DNA from: Pedobacter cryoconitis
Lineage (GTDB): Bacteria; Bacteroidota; Bacteroidia; Sphingobacteriales; Sphingobacteriaceae
Direction of reading: 5' to 3'
NCBI RefSeq assembly: GCF_014200595.1
Contig: NZ_JACHCG010000001.1
Span: forward strand, 1,488,001 to 1,552,000
DNA: 64,000 nt
In this document: piece by piece, positions 46,706 through 57,132 of the stretch
Numbering within the stretch: position 1 is the first letter of the stretch
Layout: the number at the start of each line of letters is the position of its first letter
Program-made: the position numbers and the translations under genes
Notes under the pieces: generated by a model
What the model saw: only the letters and a program-made list of their open reading frames with translations
What the model was told of the DNA's origin: nothing
Databases searched by the model: none

Positions 46706-47657
46706 ATTTAGTTAAAGGTAAATCAGCAGTGACTTTATCTTTCTTGTATTTAGCAAGATTAATCAACAGGACACTTCCAAGAATAACAAACAGGCCAAGA
46801 ATTTGAATCAGACTGACCGTTTCACGGGTAAAACATACGCTTAATAAAATGGCTACTACAGGGTTAACATAGGCATAAGTACTTACTTGTGTTGCAGGAC
46901 GAACTGTTAAGAGCCATACATAAGCACTAAAAGCAGCGATAGAGCCAAATATAATCAGGTAAACGATAGCTAGCCAAGCACTAAGCGGTACATTGTTCCA
47001 GTGAAAATACTGATATTCAGAGCTCAGTGCACTGCCCACTATAAAGGCAGCACCAGCAGCCAGCATTTGCCAGGCTGTATTTACAGATACAGAACTTCCG
47101 GGAGCTGAATGGTATTTAGAATATAAAGATCCCCCTGCCCATGCAACCGGCCCCAAAACTAACAGCGCCATCCCTAATATCTGGTTTGAACTTTGAGGTG
47201 TATTTACTGCCTGAAGTACTTGTTCTGAAAATAGTAAAATTACGCCGATAAAACCTATAATCAATCCTGCAATTGTCGATTTACTGCTTAGGTTTTCTTT
47301 CCATTTAGGTTTGTCCAGGATCACAAACCAGATGGCTGCGGAGGCAACCATAATAGCTACCAGGCCACTTGGAATAAACTGTTCTACCCAGATTACTGTA
47401 CCATTGGCAACCCCAAGCATTAACAGACCGCTGACTACTGCATATTTTATGTTTTTCCAGTCAAATATTTTTTCTCCCCTGAATTTACACCACGTCATAA
47501 GCAGGGTGCCTGCAATGATGAAACGAAAAGTGCCGAGAAAAAACGGTGGAAAGCCAGCAAGAGCTCTTTGAATGAAAAAATAGGTTGATCCCCATACGAT
47601 ATATACAGTGGCAAAGGCGAGATAAACGAGGAGTGGAGAGGCGGGTTTATTGGTCAT
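46704..47657 (-). CDS. EamA (DMT) family transporter
   Basis: A 317-residue protein with ten predicted membrane helices in two EamA repeats. The first contains YIVWGSTYFFIQRALAGFPPFFLGTFRFIIAG and the second SIAAFSAYVWLLTVRPATQVSTYAYVNPVVAILL, both typical. Members export metabolites such as amino acids. The start overlaps the stop of the Lrp-type regulator by 4 bp, which suggests an amino acid exporter under that regulator; this is inferred from context. Confidence 0.93.
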   Translation of the reverse strand: MTNKPASPLLVYLAFATVYIVWGSTYFFIQRALAGFPPFFLGTFRFIIAGTLLMTWCKFRGEKIFDWKNIKYAVVSGLLMLGVANGTVIWVEQFIPSGLVAIMVASAAIWFVILDKPKWKENLSSKSTIAGLIIGFIGVILLFSEQVLQAVNTPQSSNQILGMALLVLGPVAWAGGSLYSKYHSAPGSSVSVNTAWQMLAAGAAFIVGSALSSEYQYFHWNNVPLSAWLAIVYLIIFGSIAAFSAYVWLLTVRPATQVSTYAYVNPVVAILLSVCFTRETVSLIQILGLFVILGSVLLINLAKYKKDKVTADLPLTK

Positions 47658-48145
47658 GATATTTTTTTGTTTTCAGGAATTACTAATTGCTGTTGTTCTT
47701 TTACGGTTTCCAGCACAATAGTAGTGCGGATAGATACGATCGTAGTGATCTTACTAAAGGAAGTTCGCATCAATTCCATCAAAGAAGCAGAGTCTGCCGT
47801 TCTCACTTTAACTAAATAACAATCTTCTCCTGCAATAATATGCACCTCCTGAACTTCCTCTATTTTAGCTAGTTCGGTCGCTGTTGTGGTACAGCCCAAA
47901 CTGTGAGACGCTTTCATGGAGATAAAGGCCAGCAATTTCAGACCAACTGCTGCGGGATTAATCCTGGTCGTATATTGAACAATTACTTGCTTTTGTTCCA
48001 GTTTCTTTACCCGCTCCAAAACAGCAGAAGGTGCCATTTCAAGTTCCTTTGCCATGTGGACATTGGAAATTCTTGAATTATCCTGCATTAACCTTAATAT
48101 CGCAAGATCAATATGATCTAAATTGATGTTGTTTTCGACTATCAT
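47654..48145 (-). CDS. Lrp/AsnC family transcriptional regulator
   Basis: A 163-residue protein with an N-terminal helix-turn-helix (LDHIDLAILRLMQDNSRISNVHMAKELEMAPSAVLERVKKLEQ) and a C-terminal RAM/AsnC sensor domain (LLAFISMKASHS ... VQEVHIIAGEDCYLVKVRTAD). It senses amino acids by family knowledge. It probably controls the co-transcribed EamA exporter. Confidence 0.94.
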   Translation of the reverse strand: MIVENNINLDHIDLAILRLMQDNSRISNVHMAKELEMAPSAVLERVKKLEQKQVIVQYTTRINPAAVGLKLLAFISMKASHSLGCTTTATELAKIEEVQEVHIIAGEDCYLVKVRTADSASLMELMRTSFSKITTIVSIRTTIVLETVKEQQQLVIPENKKIS

Positions 48146-48221
48146 TCTATAAATGTAGTATAATTCAGAATTATATTCATTTATATTGTGAAATAAATAA
48201 GTTAAATTCGGAATAGGCTCT

Positions 48222-48881
48222 TTAAGAAAACAACAATTTGATTTTATCGAATGACAGATTCTTATAGTTATCTATGTATAGCGCGCAAGGAGGCAGTTCT
48301 TCTATGGTATGAGAAGTTAATACGCCGACTACCCGCATTCCTGCATTAAGCGCCGCTGAAATCCCTGAGTACGAATCCTCAAAAACAAGACATTGTTCAG
48401 GGGAGACATCCAGATTATGAGCGGAGGCCAGGTATATTTCAGGATCTGGTTTATGCTTTATAACATCCTCACTCGCCAGTACAGAACCTAGTTTTTCACG
48501 AATGGGCACCTCGCTTAAAATCAGGTCCAGGTTGGCGTAAGGTGCAGATGTAGCTACACCAAGTTTAACTCCGTTGTGTTGTAAATCAGTAATTAATTCA
48601 AGGATACCGGCAATAGGTTCAATATGTGAGGCATATATTTTCCGGAAAAGACTTTCTTTTTCATTTTCCATTTGAAGAAACTCTTCATCTGCAACCGGTC
48701 TTCCTAAAAAATGAGATAGGATATAGCGGTTGCTTTTTCCAAACATATGCGCAGCAAAGTCTTCTTGTGTAGGGTAAAGATTACGTGCGGAGAAAAATTC
48801 ACGAAAAGCCAGGGAATGATAGGGATTTGTATGACAGATTACTCCGTCCATGTCAAAGATGACTGCAATTTCTTTATTCAT
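48222..48881 (-). CDS. HAD family phosphatase, beta-phosphoglucomutase-like
   Basis: A 219-residue protein with all HAD motifs: I in FDMDGVICHT (nucleophile Asp), II in GVATSAPYANL, the Lys in KHKPDPEIY, and III/IV in FEDSYSGISAALNAG. A helical cap lies at ~15-80. The layout is that of phosphoglucomutase/sugar phosphatase members, but the substrate is unknown. It stands between the Lrp unit and the TonB receptor terminator, on the same strand. Confidence 0.92.
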   Translation of the reverse strand: MNKEIAVIFDMDGVICHTNPYHSLAFREFFSARNLYPTQEDFAAHMFGKSNRYILSHFLGRPVADEEFLQMENEKESLFRKIYASHIEPIAGILELITDLQHNGVKLGVATSAPYANLDLILSEVPIREKLGSVLASEDVIKHKPDPEIYLASAHNLDVSPEQCLVFEDSYSGISAALNAGMRVVGVLTSHTIEELPPCALYIDNYKNLSFDKIKLLFS

Positions 48882-48900
48882 CCCGCAAAGTTAAGCTGAA

Positions 48901-48936
48901 TAAAATGGAAAAAGCTGCTTAGCTTTTTCCATTTTA
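48901..48936 (-). terminator. Perfect 16-bp-arm terminator after the orphan TonB receptor
   Basis: TAAAATGGAAAAAGCT and its exact complement flank GCTT. It begins 8 bases beyond the receptor stop on the minus strand. Confidence 0.8.
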
Positions 48937-48943
48937 CAAAGAT

Positions 48944-51829
48944 TTAGAATGTACAGCCGATTTTTGCGTATACATAACGGCCGCTATAACCAAACTGGCT
49001 GATTGCCCTTGGATATAAGAATCTTCCATTTGAAGTATTGTCCAGGTTACCAGTATAATTTTCGGTAGGAATACCACTTAAATTGTTCGCATTATTTCTT
49101 GGATTGGTATATAGTTTATCAGGATATACATCAAAAATGTTGTTTGCGCCAACGGTTAATGTTAAAATTTTATTTGCTGCATAACTTACAGAAAAATCAG
49201 TCACCCACTTTGGTGTAAATGTTTGATCCAGTTGTACTGGTAAATTATTCGATGGAATGTTTGGATCAATCGCATTCAGATAAGTTACTTCTCCAAAACG
49301 AACTGTCCTTGCTACAAAACTTAATTTGTCAACAGTCAGATTAGCAGTAATATTTAACTTGTTTTTAGGGACTGAACTTTCATAACGTGAACGCTCTAAA
49401 CGGTCAAATAATTTAGCTTTTAAGGTAGGGTCGCTTTCTATTTTATCTCCTCCGTTGATGCTTCTCACCACCGTTTTATTTAAGTTCCCTGCAATACTCA
49501 GTAATAAACTGCTTTTACTGCCTAAATAAAATTTGTTGGTCAGCACGACATCTAAACCTGCTGTATTGGTGGTGATGGCATTGGTGAAAAACTGCACACT
49601 GTTTACTTGAGCATTCGGATCAACTGTGTTTAAAATCTGGTTAACTACACCGGTTGGAATTAGTGCACCTGCACTGGTTCTTTCACGTGCATACTGACTA
49701 GAGAAAACAATCCGGTCTTTAATGTCAATATTGTAAGCGTCGATAGTGAAAGTAAACGTTTTGGCTATTTTTCCTGCTAACCCGAGACTTCCTGATCTGG
49801 AGATTTCAGGTTTTAGAGAGCCAACACCAAACTGGCCAACAATTGGATTGTCGTTATTAACTGTTAACACCTGTGTAGGATTACCTGCAACAAATTGTGT
49901 ACTCTCATTATTGAAATAGCGCTGGTGTAAAGAAGGCGCTCTAAAGCCAGTTGCATAGGCGCCGCGCAAAGAGATGTCACCAAATAATTTCACTTTACCA
50001 GTAAATTTATAAGAGAAGTTGGAACCAAAATCGCTGTACTTCTCATAACGTCCTGCGGCTTCTATAAGTACTCTGGGGCCAAATTCAGCTTCAAAATCTG
50101 CATAAGCACTTACGTTATTTCTTGATTTGTCAATTGCGTTACCAGGTTTGAAACCTGGAAATACCTGTGCACCTGCTGCGGTGAACGATGTGCCTATCAG
50201 TCTTCCCGGAATACCTGCCGATGGCTGGCCAAAAGAATAAGATAGTTCTTCGCCTGGTTTAATCTGATAATTATCAACCCTGAACTCTCCACCAAAAGCA
50301 GTATTTAATGACGTGATAAATCCGCCATCAAACTCATGTTTTTTACTCAAATCCAGATTGCTGGTATTTTGTCTGAATAGCAATTCACCTGCATAAAATG
50401 AAGTCGGGCTGGTGCCCAGAGGGAGGGAAGCGTTAACTGTATTGTTGATGTTGAATTTAATGTTGTTCTCGCCGCTGGTATTGCTAATATCATAATCCCA
50501 GGTTCCGATTTTACCTTTTGAACCGATAGAGAAGGAAAGGTCATTAATTTTTGTATCTATAAAAGGAAGAAATCCATTAGGGAACAAGGTCAGGTCAATC
50601 TGTGTGGTTTGCGTTGGTAAACGGAAAAAACCAGCAGCACTGCCCGTTTTGTGCGTATATCCGGCTGCAAAATAAAGATTGGAGTTTTTAGTGAAATTGT
50701 ATTGCCCGTTTAGGAAGAAACCTCCGTTTTTTGAATCAGAGTTTCCTACGCGCATGTTATTTCTATCCAGCCCATTCGCAGCTGCTCTTGCATCATCGGC
50801 AGCTTTTAAGCCTGCATATCTGGCTTCAAATGCCGCTTCAGTTTCCAGCGCCCCTTTTGCAGGTGCTGCTGAATATAAAAGCGGACGGGTGTCCAGGCCA
50901 CCACGATTTGTATATTCCCGTTTTATATATTGACCTGCAAAATTGATAAAGCCCTTATCATTATTAAATGCCCATCCTTTGCTGAAATCAGCCTGAAAAG
51001 TACGCCCATCACTAAAATCACGCCCTAAAGCTTTAGAATCAGACTGGCCAAATGATGTAGAAAAGCTGTAAGGAGTTACTTTTTTCAAGACAATGTTGAT
51101 TACGCCTGCAATAGCATCCGAACCATATTGTGCTGCTGCACCGTCACGCAAAACCTCGATCCGTTCAATGGCTGCAACAGGAATTGAGTTTAAGTCAGTA
51201 CCGACCGAGCCACGGCCAAATGTACCATTGATATTCACCAGCGCGGTAGTGTGTCTGCGTTTTCCATTTACTAAAACTAATACCTGGTCAGGGCCTAATC
51301 CCCGGAGTGAAGCCGGGTCAATGTGGTCAGTTCCATCTGCAACAGTTTGCCTGTTAGAGCTAAATGAAGGAGCTACATAGTTTAAGATCTGGGTCAGATC
51401 TACTTGTGCAAATGTTTTCACATCCTTGGTTGTAATCAAATCTACAGGAACTACACTTTCAATGTTTGTTCTTGGTACCGATGATCTGGATCCGATTACA
51501 ACAACATTTTGCAATAAGGTTTTAGTATCCATTAAAACGAAGTCTGTAGTTTTTGAACTACTGTCCATTTGAATGGCTGCTTCTGTATTCTGGTACCCTG
51601 TAAAAGACACACGGAGTTTATAGGTGCCGGTTTTTTGGAATTTAATGGCATATTTTCCATTAGAATCTGTAGAAGTCCCCAGTTTAAGGCCAATTACCTG
51701 TAGGGTTGCGCCCGGAATAACGAGTCCGGCAGAATCTGTGACTTTGCCTTTTAAGACCTGGGCAAATAGTTGGTTCGAAATCATCAGAAAAAAGACGACA
51801 AAAACGATTTTTTGTAAGGTTTTAATCAT
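48944..51829 (-). CDS. TonB-dependent receptor with carboxypeptidase-like domain, no SusD partner
   Basis: A 961-residue receptor with signal peptide (to LFAQ), a carboxypeptidase regulatory-like domain (~25-110), a plug (~120-250 with [18 protein letters not shown] and [21 protein letters not shown]) and a beta-barrel ending in VYAKIGCTF. Barrel strands such as [19 protein letters not shown] are typical. The terminal Phe is present. No SusD, sigma or FecR gene accompanies it, unlike the other two receptors in the window. The ligand is unknown. The 512-bp region before it is AT rich. Confidence 0.94.
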   Translation of the reverse strand: MIKTLQKIVFVVFFLMISNQLFAQVLKGKVTDSAGLVIPGATLQVIGLKLGTSTDSNGKYAIKFQKTGTYKLRVSFTGYQNTEAAIQMDSSSKTTDFVLMDTKTLLQNVVVIGSRSSVPRTNIESVVPVDLITTKDVKTFAQVDLTQILNYVAPSFSSNRQTVADGTDHIDPASLRGLGPDQVLVLVNGKRRHTTALVNINGTFGRGSVGTDLNSIPVAAIERIEVLRDGAAAQYGSDAIAGVINIVLKKVTPYSFSTSFGQSDSKALGRDFSDGRTFQADFSKGWAFNNDKGFINFAGQYIKREYTNRGGLDTRPLLYSAAPAKGALETEAAFEARYAGLKAADDARAAANGLDRNNMRVGNSDSKNGGFFLNGQYNFTKNSNLYFAAGYTHKTGSAAGFFRLPTQTTQIDLTLFPNGFLPFIDTKINDLSFSIGSKGKIGTWDYDISNTSGENNIKFNINNTVNASLPLGTSPTSFYAGELLFRQNTSNLDLSKKHEFDGGFITSLNTAFGGEFRVDNYQIKPGEELSYSFGQPSAGIPGRLIGTSFTAAGAQVFPGFKPGNAIDKSRNNVSAYADFEAEFGPRVLIEAAGRYEKYSDFGSNFSYKFTGKVKLFGDISLRGAYATGFRAPSLHQRYFNNESTQFVAGNPTQVLTVNNDNPIVGQFGVGSLKPEISRSGSLGLAGKIAKTFTFTIDAYNIDIKDRIVFSSQYARERTSAGALIPTGVVNQILNTVDPNAQVNSVQFFTNAITTNTAGLDVVLTNKFYLGSKSSLLLSIAGNLNKTVVRSINGGDKIESDPTLKAKLFDRLERSRYESSVPKNKLNITANLTVDKLSFVARTVRFGEVTYLNAIDPNIPSNNLPVQLDQTFTPKWVTDFSVSYAANKILTLTVGANNIFDVYPDKLYTNPRNNANNLSGIPTENYTGNLDNTSNGRFLYPRAISQFGYSGRYVYAKIGCTF

Positions 51830-52341
51830 AGTTCAGGTTTGTTTAGACTGTAATCTAACGAAAATATTACGATAAATTTATTGTTACAATCCTGTTTATG
51901 ATTTTTTTTATTTTATGTGTCGTGTTTAGAGCTGATAATTATGCGCTTTAATGGTGTTTTCTGGATATTTCATTAGATGATAGCCTGTTGTTCAAATTTT
52001 TTTAAATTTATTTGTTGTTTATTTCTATAAATCATAGTAAATTGAATTCATTCGTTTATTCGTTGGTGCTCATTCTGCTTATTTTTCTTATTTCTGTAAT
52101 TAACTATTTTTTGATCATATTGTAATCTAATTCTGGGGTGTATGTCTGATTTCGTGTGGTTTTATTTTAGCATTCTGTTTGTATTTGATTGTTTTTTCTG
52201 TGAAATGAGAATTTGCATTTTCTTTTTTAAGACTATACAAAGGTTAAGGACTGAAAAATCGATTTAAATAATCAGAAAAGCTTTTTGTTTGTTGCTTTTG
52301 AGGATCTTAATAGCTGATTTTTGCTAAAAGCTAAAAATTAG
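51830..52341. other. Long AT-rich intergenic region without a gene
   Basis: It holds the presumed promoter of the orphan TonB receptor on the minus strand. The sequence is very rich in T on the plus strand; no reading frame, RNA gene or clear -7 element could be supported. Confidence 0.6.
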
Positions 52342-52375
52342 TGTAAAAAAAATACGGCCTGTCTCCAGGCCGTAT
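52342..52375 (-). terminator. Rho-independent terminator of the SusC/SusD unit
   Basis: ATACGGCCTG and CAGGCCGTAT form a perfect 10-bp stem around TCTC; on the minus strand a run of seven T follows. It lies 16 bases past the SusD stop. Confidence 0.9.
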
Positions 52376-52390
52376 GCTTAATCCATTTAA

Positions 52391-53734
52391 TTAATATCCT
52401 GGATTCTGAACTACATCAGGATCTGAAAGGATATCAGAATAGGGAATAGGGAATAACCAGAAATTGGTATTGGTCAGACTGAGTACTTTACCTGCCTGTT
52501 TTGTCCTGACCAAATCAAACCAGCGATGTGCTTCAAAAGCAAATTCAACATTGTTTTCATCTGCAATTGCCTGTAATATATCTGTTTGATTACCTGTAGT
52601 AACTGGAGGAACACCAGCTCTTTTACGGACTACATTCAAATCAGCGAGTGCTCCATCCAGTGCATCCAAATGTGCTTTGGCCTCTGCTCTGATCAGGTAA
52701 AGTTCAGAAATCCTGATCAGATAAGAAGGATCTGTGCTTGTTCCGGCAGTATTATACAACGCTCCGTAAACACTATTTCCAGTGCCACCGATCAGGCTTT
52801 TTCTGGTTCCTCCAATTGCAGGGTCGTTCAGTTTACTAATCAATGAAGCAGTAGGTTTCAACGTGTAAGATCCGCCCAAAGCACTTGGATACCATAAAGA
52901 CCAGTAGTTATTTTGATTGTTAGCTGAAAAGGTTAGCTCAAAAACAGATTCAGTGCTTAAATAAGGAGCTGTAAAGAAGGATTGATAAGTATTTACCAAT
53001 GCAAATTTTGACTGCGCAATTACCTGCGTCGAATAGGTGACTGCATCTGCCCAGTTTTCGCGGTACAAGGCTAACCTTGCGCGTAATGCCCGGACAGCAC
53101 TTTTTTGAACCCTGTTCCTGGTCGTCGCATCATCGTCAGGCAATAATTGTTCTGACTGGATTAAATCAGCAAGTACCTGGTCATAAGTTTGTGTTAAAGT
53201 GCTCCTTTTAACCCCTTTTATTCCGTTAATGGTCGCAGTAGGAGTGAGCTGTAACTGTACACCTCCCCAGCCTCTGGCCAGATCGAAATAACCCAGCGCA
53301 CGGATAAAATAAGCTTCTCCCAGAATCCTGTTCTTTTCTGCTGTTTGAAGTAAAGGATCTGTAACCCCGGGCAGGCCTGCAATCACACTGTTTGCAGAAT
53401 TAATTGTACTATATATCTTTCTATAAACTCCTACAGTAATTACATTATCAGTAGGAATCGCATTCTGATCCAGCTGCAAATACTCACTTAAAGTACCATT
53501 AAAAGCTACGTTATCTGCCGTAATCGTACCCAAAGTAATATAATCTGTGGTGTAATTCTGTAAGCTGTTATAAGTACCTAAAATAGCGGCCCTTGCTGTT
53601 CCTGCGTCTATAATTGCAGTTGCGGAGGGAATTGCATTGTTGGGTACTTCTTCCAGGTATTTTTTGCAGGAGCTAAATAACAAAGGTAAAATAAGCAAAT
53701 AGATAGCTTTTGTATAGGGAGTTGGATATTTCAT
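52391..53734 (-). CDS. RagB/SusD family nutrient-binding outer membrane lipoprotein
   Basis: A 447-residue lipoprotein (lipobox LLFSSC, Cys 23) followed by KKYLEEVPNNAIPSATAI, typical of SusD. The TPR-like helical region includes ILGEAYFIRALGYFDLARGWGGVQLQ and the C-terminal RagB motif SYLIRISELYLIRAEAKAHLDALDGALADLNVVRKRAGVPPVT. It captures a glycan or peptide ligand and lids the SusC barrel encoded 17 bp upstream in the same unit. Confidence 0.94.
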   Translation of the reverse strand: MKYPTPYTKAIYLLILPLLFSSCKKYLEEVPNNAIPSATAIIDAGTARAAILGTYNSLQNYTTDYITLGTITADNVAFNGTLSEYLQLDQNAIPTDNVITVGVYRKIYSTINSANSVIAGLPGVTDPLLQTAEKNRILGEAYFIRALGYFDLARGWGGVQLQLTPTATINGIKGVKRSTLTQTYDQVLADLIQSEQLLPDDDATTRNRVQKSAVRALRARLALYRENWADAVTYSTQVIAQSKFALVNTYQSFFTAPYLSTESVFELTFSANNQNNYWSLWYPSALGGSYTLKPTASLISKLNDPAIGGTRKSLIGGTGNSVYGALYNTAGTSTDPSYLIRISELYLIRAEAKAHLDALDGALADLNVVRKRAGVPPVTTGNQTDILQAIADENNVEFAFEAHRWFDLVRTKQAGKVLSLTNTNFWLFPIPYSDILSDPDVVQNPGY

Positions 53735-53751
53735 ATTGATCGTTTTAAAAA

Positions 53752-56700
53752 TTAAAATGTTACGCTTATACCTGCCTGAATCGTTCTTGGCTGAGGCACA
53801 GTAGCCCAGTCATATCCAGCCGTATTCTGGTCGCCACTTTGAGAACTGACTTCCGGATCCAATCCTTTATATTTGGTAAAGGTTAACAGATTTGTACCTG
53901 ATACGTAAATCCGTGCTTTGCTGATTCCCCATTTCTGACTGATTAATGCAGGGATCGTATAACCTAAAGTGACATTCTTTAGTCGGATAAAAGAGCCATC
54001 TTCCAGGTAACGTGTACTTAGTCTTGCTACATTTCCGCCATAGTTATTTGCTGCACCGCCATTCGCTGTGGGGTCGCCACTATAAGTCGTTAATCTTGGA
54101 ATATCGGTAATGTCACCTGGTTTCTGCCATCTGTCCAATTGTCTTGGATCAAAACCTATATTGTTCTGCGTACCACCATGTACCAGAAAGAAATCATGCA
54201 TATTCATAATCTTGTTTCCTTGCTGAAAGTAGAAGAAGAAGTTAAAATCGAGGTTTTTATAGGTTAGCGTATTTGTTAGCCCTCCTGTGTATTTTGGAAT
54301 CGCGCTCCCTACAATTTGCCGGTCTGCTGTATTAATCTGACCATCTTTATTGACATCATCATATACTGCATTACCCGTATTCGGATCTACATATAATTGT
54401 TTGTAGAGTTGAAAAGAATTTACGGCGTAACCTTCTCTTAGAATGGAGATGTTTCTTCCCGAAGCACCAAGAGAGATGTCAGAAGCCAGCTTTTCAATGC
54501 GGTTCGTATTTTGTGAAACATTAAAATCAGTTGTCCAGCTAAAGTCCTTTGTTTCTATATTGACTGAATGAATGCTGAGTTCCAGTCCTTTATTTCTGAT
54601 GGCTCCGAAATTCTGAAGTTGTGAGCTAAAGCCTGAACGGTAGGGTACAGGGACATTAAGTAATAAGTTGTAAGTATACTTATTGTAATAATCAAAAGTG
54701 AAACTCAACCTGTTTTTTACGATGGCGAATTCAGTACCAATATCAATCTGGCGTGTAGTTTCCCAGGTTAAATCAGGATTAGCCAATTGTGTAGGGGCTG
54801 TTCCCGCACTTTCAAGGTAATTATACCCGGCTTTCCATAAACCTAATGCTGCGTAATCTCCGATCCCGTTTTGATTTCCTGAAAGGCCCGCACTTGCCCT
54901 GAATTTCAATTCATCAAATATTCCCAGTTTAGAGATAAATTCCTCTTGTCCTGCTCTCCAGGTTAATCCTCCGGATGGAAAATAGCCCCATTGCTTGTTC
55001 TTCCCAAATTTAGAGGAAGCATCAGCCCGCAGACTTCCGTCAATAGTATACTTTTGATTATAAGTATAACTAGCCTTACCAAAAAAAGAAACCAGTTTGT
55101 TTTGAGAACGGTAAGAAGATCCTGAGCGGATAGCAGCATCAGAAATAGCGGTCAAAGCATTGGTTGCAAAGCCGGTTCCTGTAGCGCCAGTACCTTGTGA
55201 AAGGTTAGTACTTAATGTATTTCCTACTAAGGCATTGATATTATGCTTTTTATCTGTTCCGAATGATTTGATATAAGTTAATACCTGTTCATTGGTGAGT
55301 ACCAGGTTTTTGCCTTCATTTGAGCTGGCAGCTCCATTAGAAGCAATACCCGCACTGATCAATGTATTGCTGTAATTATTTTCATAAAGGCTATTGTTAT
55401 CTATACTCCAGCTGCTTTTCAATTTCAGTTCGGGTGAAAAAGCATATTCAGCAAATAAATTACCGATGGTTCGCCATCCAACAGCAGAATTATTCAGATT
55501 TTCGATCAGTGCAATATGGTTATCAAAACTTCCATACCTGGCAAAAGTGCCATCAGCATTGTATACTGGCAGATACGATCTTGGAAAGATAGCAGAGTTA
55601 ATTACTCCTGTAGCATTGTTATCATTACTGCTGACGTTTCTGAACGTACGGGTAAAATTAAAACTCGTTCCTACTTTTAATTTATCTGTCAGGTTGTTAT
55701 CGTAGTTAAACCGGCCTGTATATCTTTCAAATCCTGAAGGCTTAACAATTGATTCTTGTTTTAAATAACTTAATCCGGTGTAGTAAGTACTTGTTGCCGT
55801 TCCTCCTTGTGCAGAAAGTTCATAGTTAGAAGTTCTTGCTGTTCTGAATAAATCACTGATCCGGTCATAAGTAGGCAGGGCAGCGGGATTTGGAAAAGGA
55901 AGGACCACAGTTGCGGGGTCTGTACCGCGGTCTTTAGCCGTATTAATTACTGCTTCATTTGCTAGTTCTGCGGTTTGCGGCCCGGTTGCGGTTTGAAATT
56001 TCTTATTCGCATCTGACCAGCCCTGATAAGTGCTTAAAATGATTTTTGCTTTCGTGTTTAACTTTCCACGTTTAGTAGTGACCAATACAACGCCGTTAGC
56101 ACCTAATGATCCATAAATAGCTGTTGAATTTGCATCCTTTAAAATCACCAGTGATTCAATATCTGCCGGGTTAATATCTGACAATGGATTAGAGCCGGCC
56201 TGGTTGCCTAAACCAGTTGTAACCGGGTCTTTGCTATTGACGAAAACCCCATCAATTACATAAAGTGGTTCTACTGAGGCGTTAATAGAATTGTTCCCTC
56301 TGATGCGAAAGGTAACTCCACCACCGGGCACACCAGAATCTGAAGATACTTGTACTCCGGTTGCTTTACCTTGTATTAACTGGTTAAAACCGGAGCCTGC
56401 TATATCTTTTAGCTGATCACCTTTGATTGTGGATATAGAACCGGAGATAAATTTGCGTTCCTGTGTACCGTAACCCGTTACAACAACCTCGCTAAGCTGT
56501 TGTAAATCGGGTACAAGCTGCACAGAGAGCGAATTTGCAGTCACTTTAATACTTTGTGAAAGATAACCGATATAACTGAAATCAAGGGATTTCTCGTCAT
56601 CCGGCAGGCTTATCGTAAATTCACCTTGTGCATTAGTTATGGTACCCGAGTTTTTAGTATGCAGGCGTACACTGACGCCAGGAACAGGCTGATGATCGGT

Positions 56701-56799
56701 CTGATCAGTTACCCTGCCGGTAATGGTTTTATACTGTGAAAATGCTGGTATAGACAGCAGTATCAACAGCGAAAAAAGCTGTAGTAATTTTAGTTTCAT
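53752..56799 (-). CDS. SusC/RagA family TonB-linked outer membrane transporter
   Basis: A 1015-residue transporter with signal peptide (to AFSQ), a carboxypeptidase regulatory-like domain (~22-110), the SusC signature LSEVVVTGYGTQERK, a plug (~115-240 with RIRGNNSINASVEPLYVIDGVF and SIYGSLGANGVVLVTTKRGK) and a barrel ending in IQAGISVTF. It forms the import channel with the SusD protein just downstream. No sigma/anti-sigma pair is adjacent, and no glycosidase is in the unit, so the substrate cannot be told. Its leader is long and holds a small reading frame. Confidence 0.95.
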   Translation of the reverse strand: MKLKLLQLFSLLILLSIPAFSQYKTITGRVTDQTDHQPVPGVSVRLHTKNSGTITNAQGEFTISLPDDEKSLDFSYIGYLSQSIKVTANSLSVQLVPDLQQLSEVVVTGYGTQERKFISGSISTIKGDQLKDIAGSGFNQLIQGKATGVQVSSDSGVPGGGVTFRIRGNNSINASVEPLYVIDGVFVNSKDPVTTGLGNQAGSNPLSDINPADIESLVILKDANSTAIYGSLGANGVVLVTTKRGKLNTKAKIILSTYQGWSDANKKFQTATGPQTAELANEAVINTAKDRGTDPATVVLPFPNPAALPTYDRISDLFRTARTSNYELSAQGGTATSTYYTGLSYLKQESIVKPSGFERYTGRFNYDNNLTDKLKVGTSFNFTRTFRNVSSNDNNATGVINSAIFPRSYLPVYNADGTFARYGSFDNHIALIENLNNSAVGWRTIGNLFAEYAFSPELKLKSSWSIDNNSLYENNYSNTLISAGIASNGAASSNEGKNLVLTNEQVLTYIKSFGTDKKHNINALVGNTLSTNLSQGTGATGTGFATNALTAISDAAIRSGSSYRSQNKLVSFFGKASYTYNQKYTIDGSLRADASSKFGKNKQWGYFPSGGLTWRAGQEEFISKLGIFDELKFRASAGLSGNQNGIGDYAALGLWKAGYNYLESAGTAPTQLANPDLTWETTRQIDIGTEFAIVKNRLSFTFDYYNKYTYNLLLNVPVPYRSGFSSQLQNFGAIRNKGLELSIHSVNIETKDFSWTTDFNVSQNTNRIEKLASDISLGASGRNISILREGYAVNSFQLYKQLYVDPNTGNAVYDDVNKDGQINTADRQIVGSAIPKYTGGLTNTLTYKNLDFNFFFYFQQGNKIMNMHDFFLVHGGTQNNIGFDPRQLDRWQKPGDITDIPRLTTYSGDPTANGGAANNYGGNVARLSTRYLEDGSFIRLKNVTLGYTIPALISQKWGISKARIYVSGTNLLTFTKYKGLDPEVSSQSGDQNTAGYDWATVPQPRTIQAGISVTF

Positions 56800-56874
56800 G
56801 TCTGAAAATTTGAAAAGATTTGGGCATAGTTTTCCCTTGCCCCGGAAATTGGGACTGTTAAGAAAATAGCCGGA

Positions 56875-56961
56875 TTAAGGATTGATTAAGAGACGGTAGG
56901 TGTACCGGGACCGGGCTTTATGCCAGGAGACAACATCGCATGGAAGGCATGCGGCTTGCAT
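56875..56961 (-). CDS. Possible 28-residue leader peptide upstream of susC
   Basis: Within the 255-base leader of the SusC mRNA, the minus strand has an ATG-started frame encoding a 28-residue peptide beginning MQAACLPCDVVSW and ending RLLINP, with two Cys and several Arg. Its end lies 75 bases before the SusC start. Whether it is translated is unknown; it could act in attenuation or be chance. No ribosome binding site was recognised. Confidence 0.25.
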   Translation of the reverse strand: MQAACLPCDVVSWHKARSRYTYRLLINP

Positions 56962-57060
56962 AAATTAACACGCTGAAATCAGGATTGATCAGCGGCAATT
57001 GAAGGTCAGTTTTTTTAGCTTCGGAAATCATTTTATAATTGGCATTTGTGTATGATGGCA

Positions 57061-57068
57061 CAAATATA
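57061..57068 (-). promoter_or_regulatory. -7 promoter element of the SusC/SusD unit
   Basis: The minus strand reads TATATTTG, a full match to TAnnTTTG, predicting a start near 57054 and a leader of about 255 bases before the SusC ATG. Confidence 0.45.
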
Positions 57069-57069
57069 C

Positions 57070-57118
57070 AATGTTCAGATTAAATACTACTATTTTGGTA
57101 GTATTTAATCTGAACATT
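57070..57118 (-). terminator. Perfect 21-bp-arm inverted repeat after the acetyltransferase gene
   Basis: Arms 57070-57090 and 57098-57118 are exact reverse complements with a 7-base loop. It starts 14 bases past the acetyltransferase stop and abuts the susC promoter, so it can insulate the two units. Confidence 0.7.
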
Positions 57119-57132
57119 AAAATGCCTTGAGT

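Noticed and set aside
53752..56799. A polysaccharide utilisation locus built around the SusC/SusD pair
   Set aside because: No glycosidase, sigma/anti-sigma or hybrid regulator is in the same unit; the amylase 3.4 kb away has its own operator and terminator.
56875..56965. Plus-strand resemblance to a SAM-I riboswitch core (AAGAG..GGTAGG..GGGACCGGGC..ATG)
   Set aside because: The conserved GCAACC is replaced by GACAAC, pairing does not hold well, and no gene in that orientation follows; the leader is transcribed the other way.
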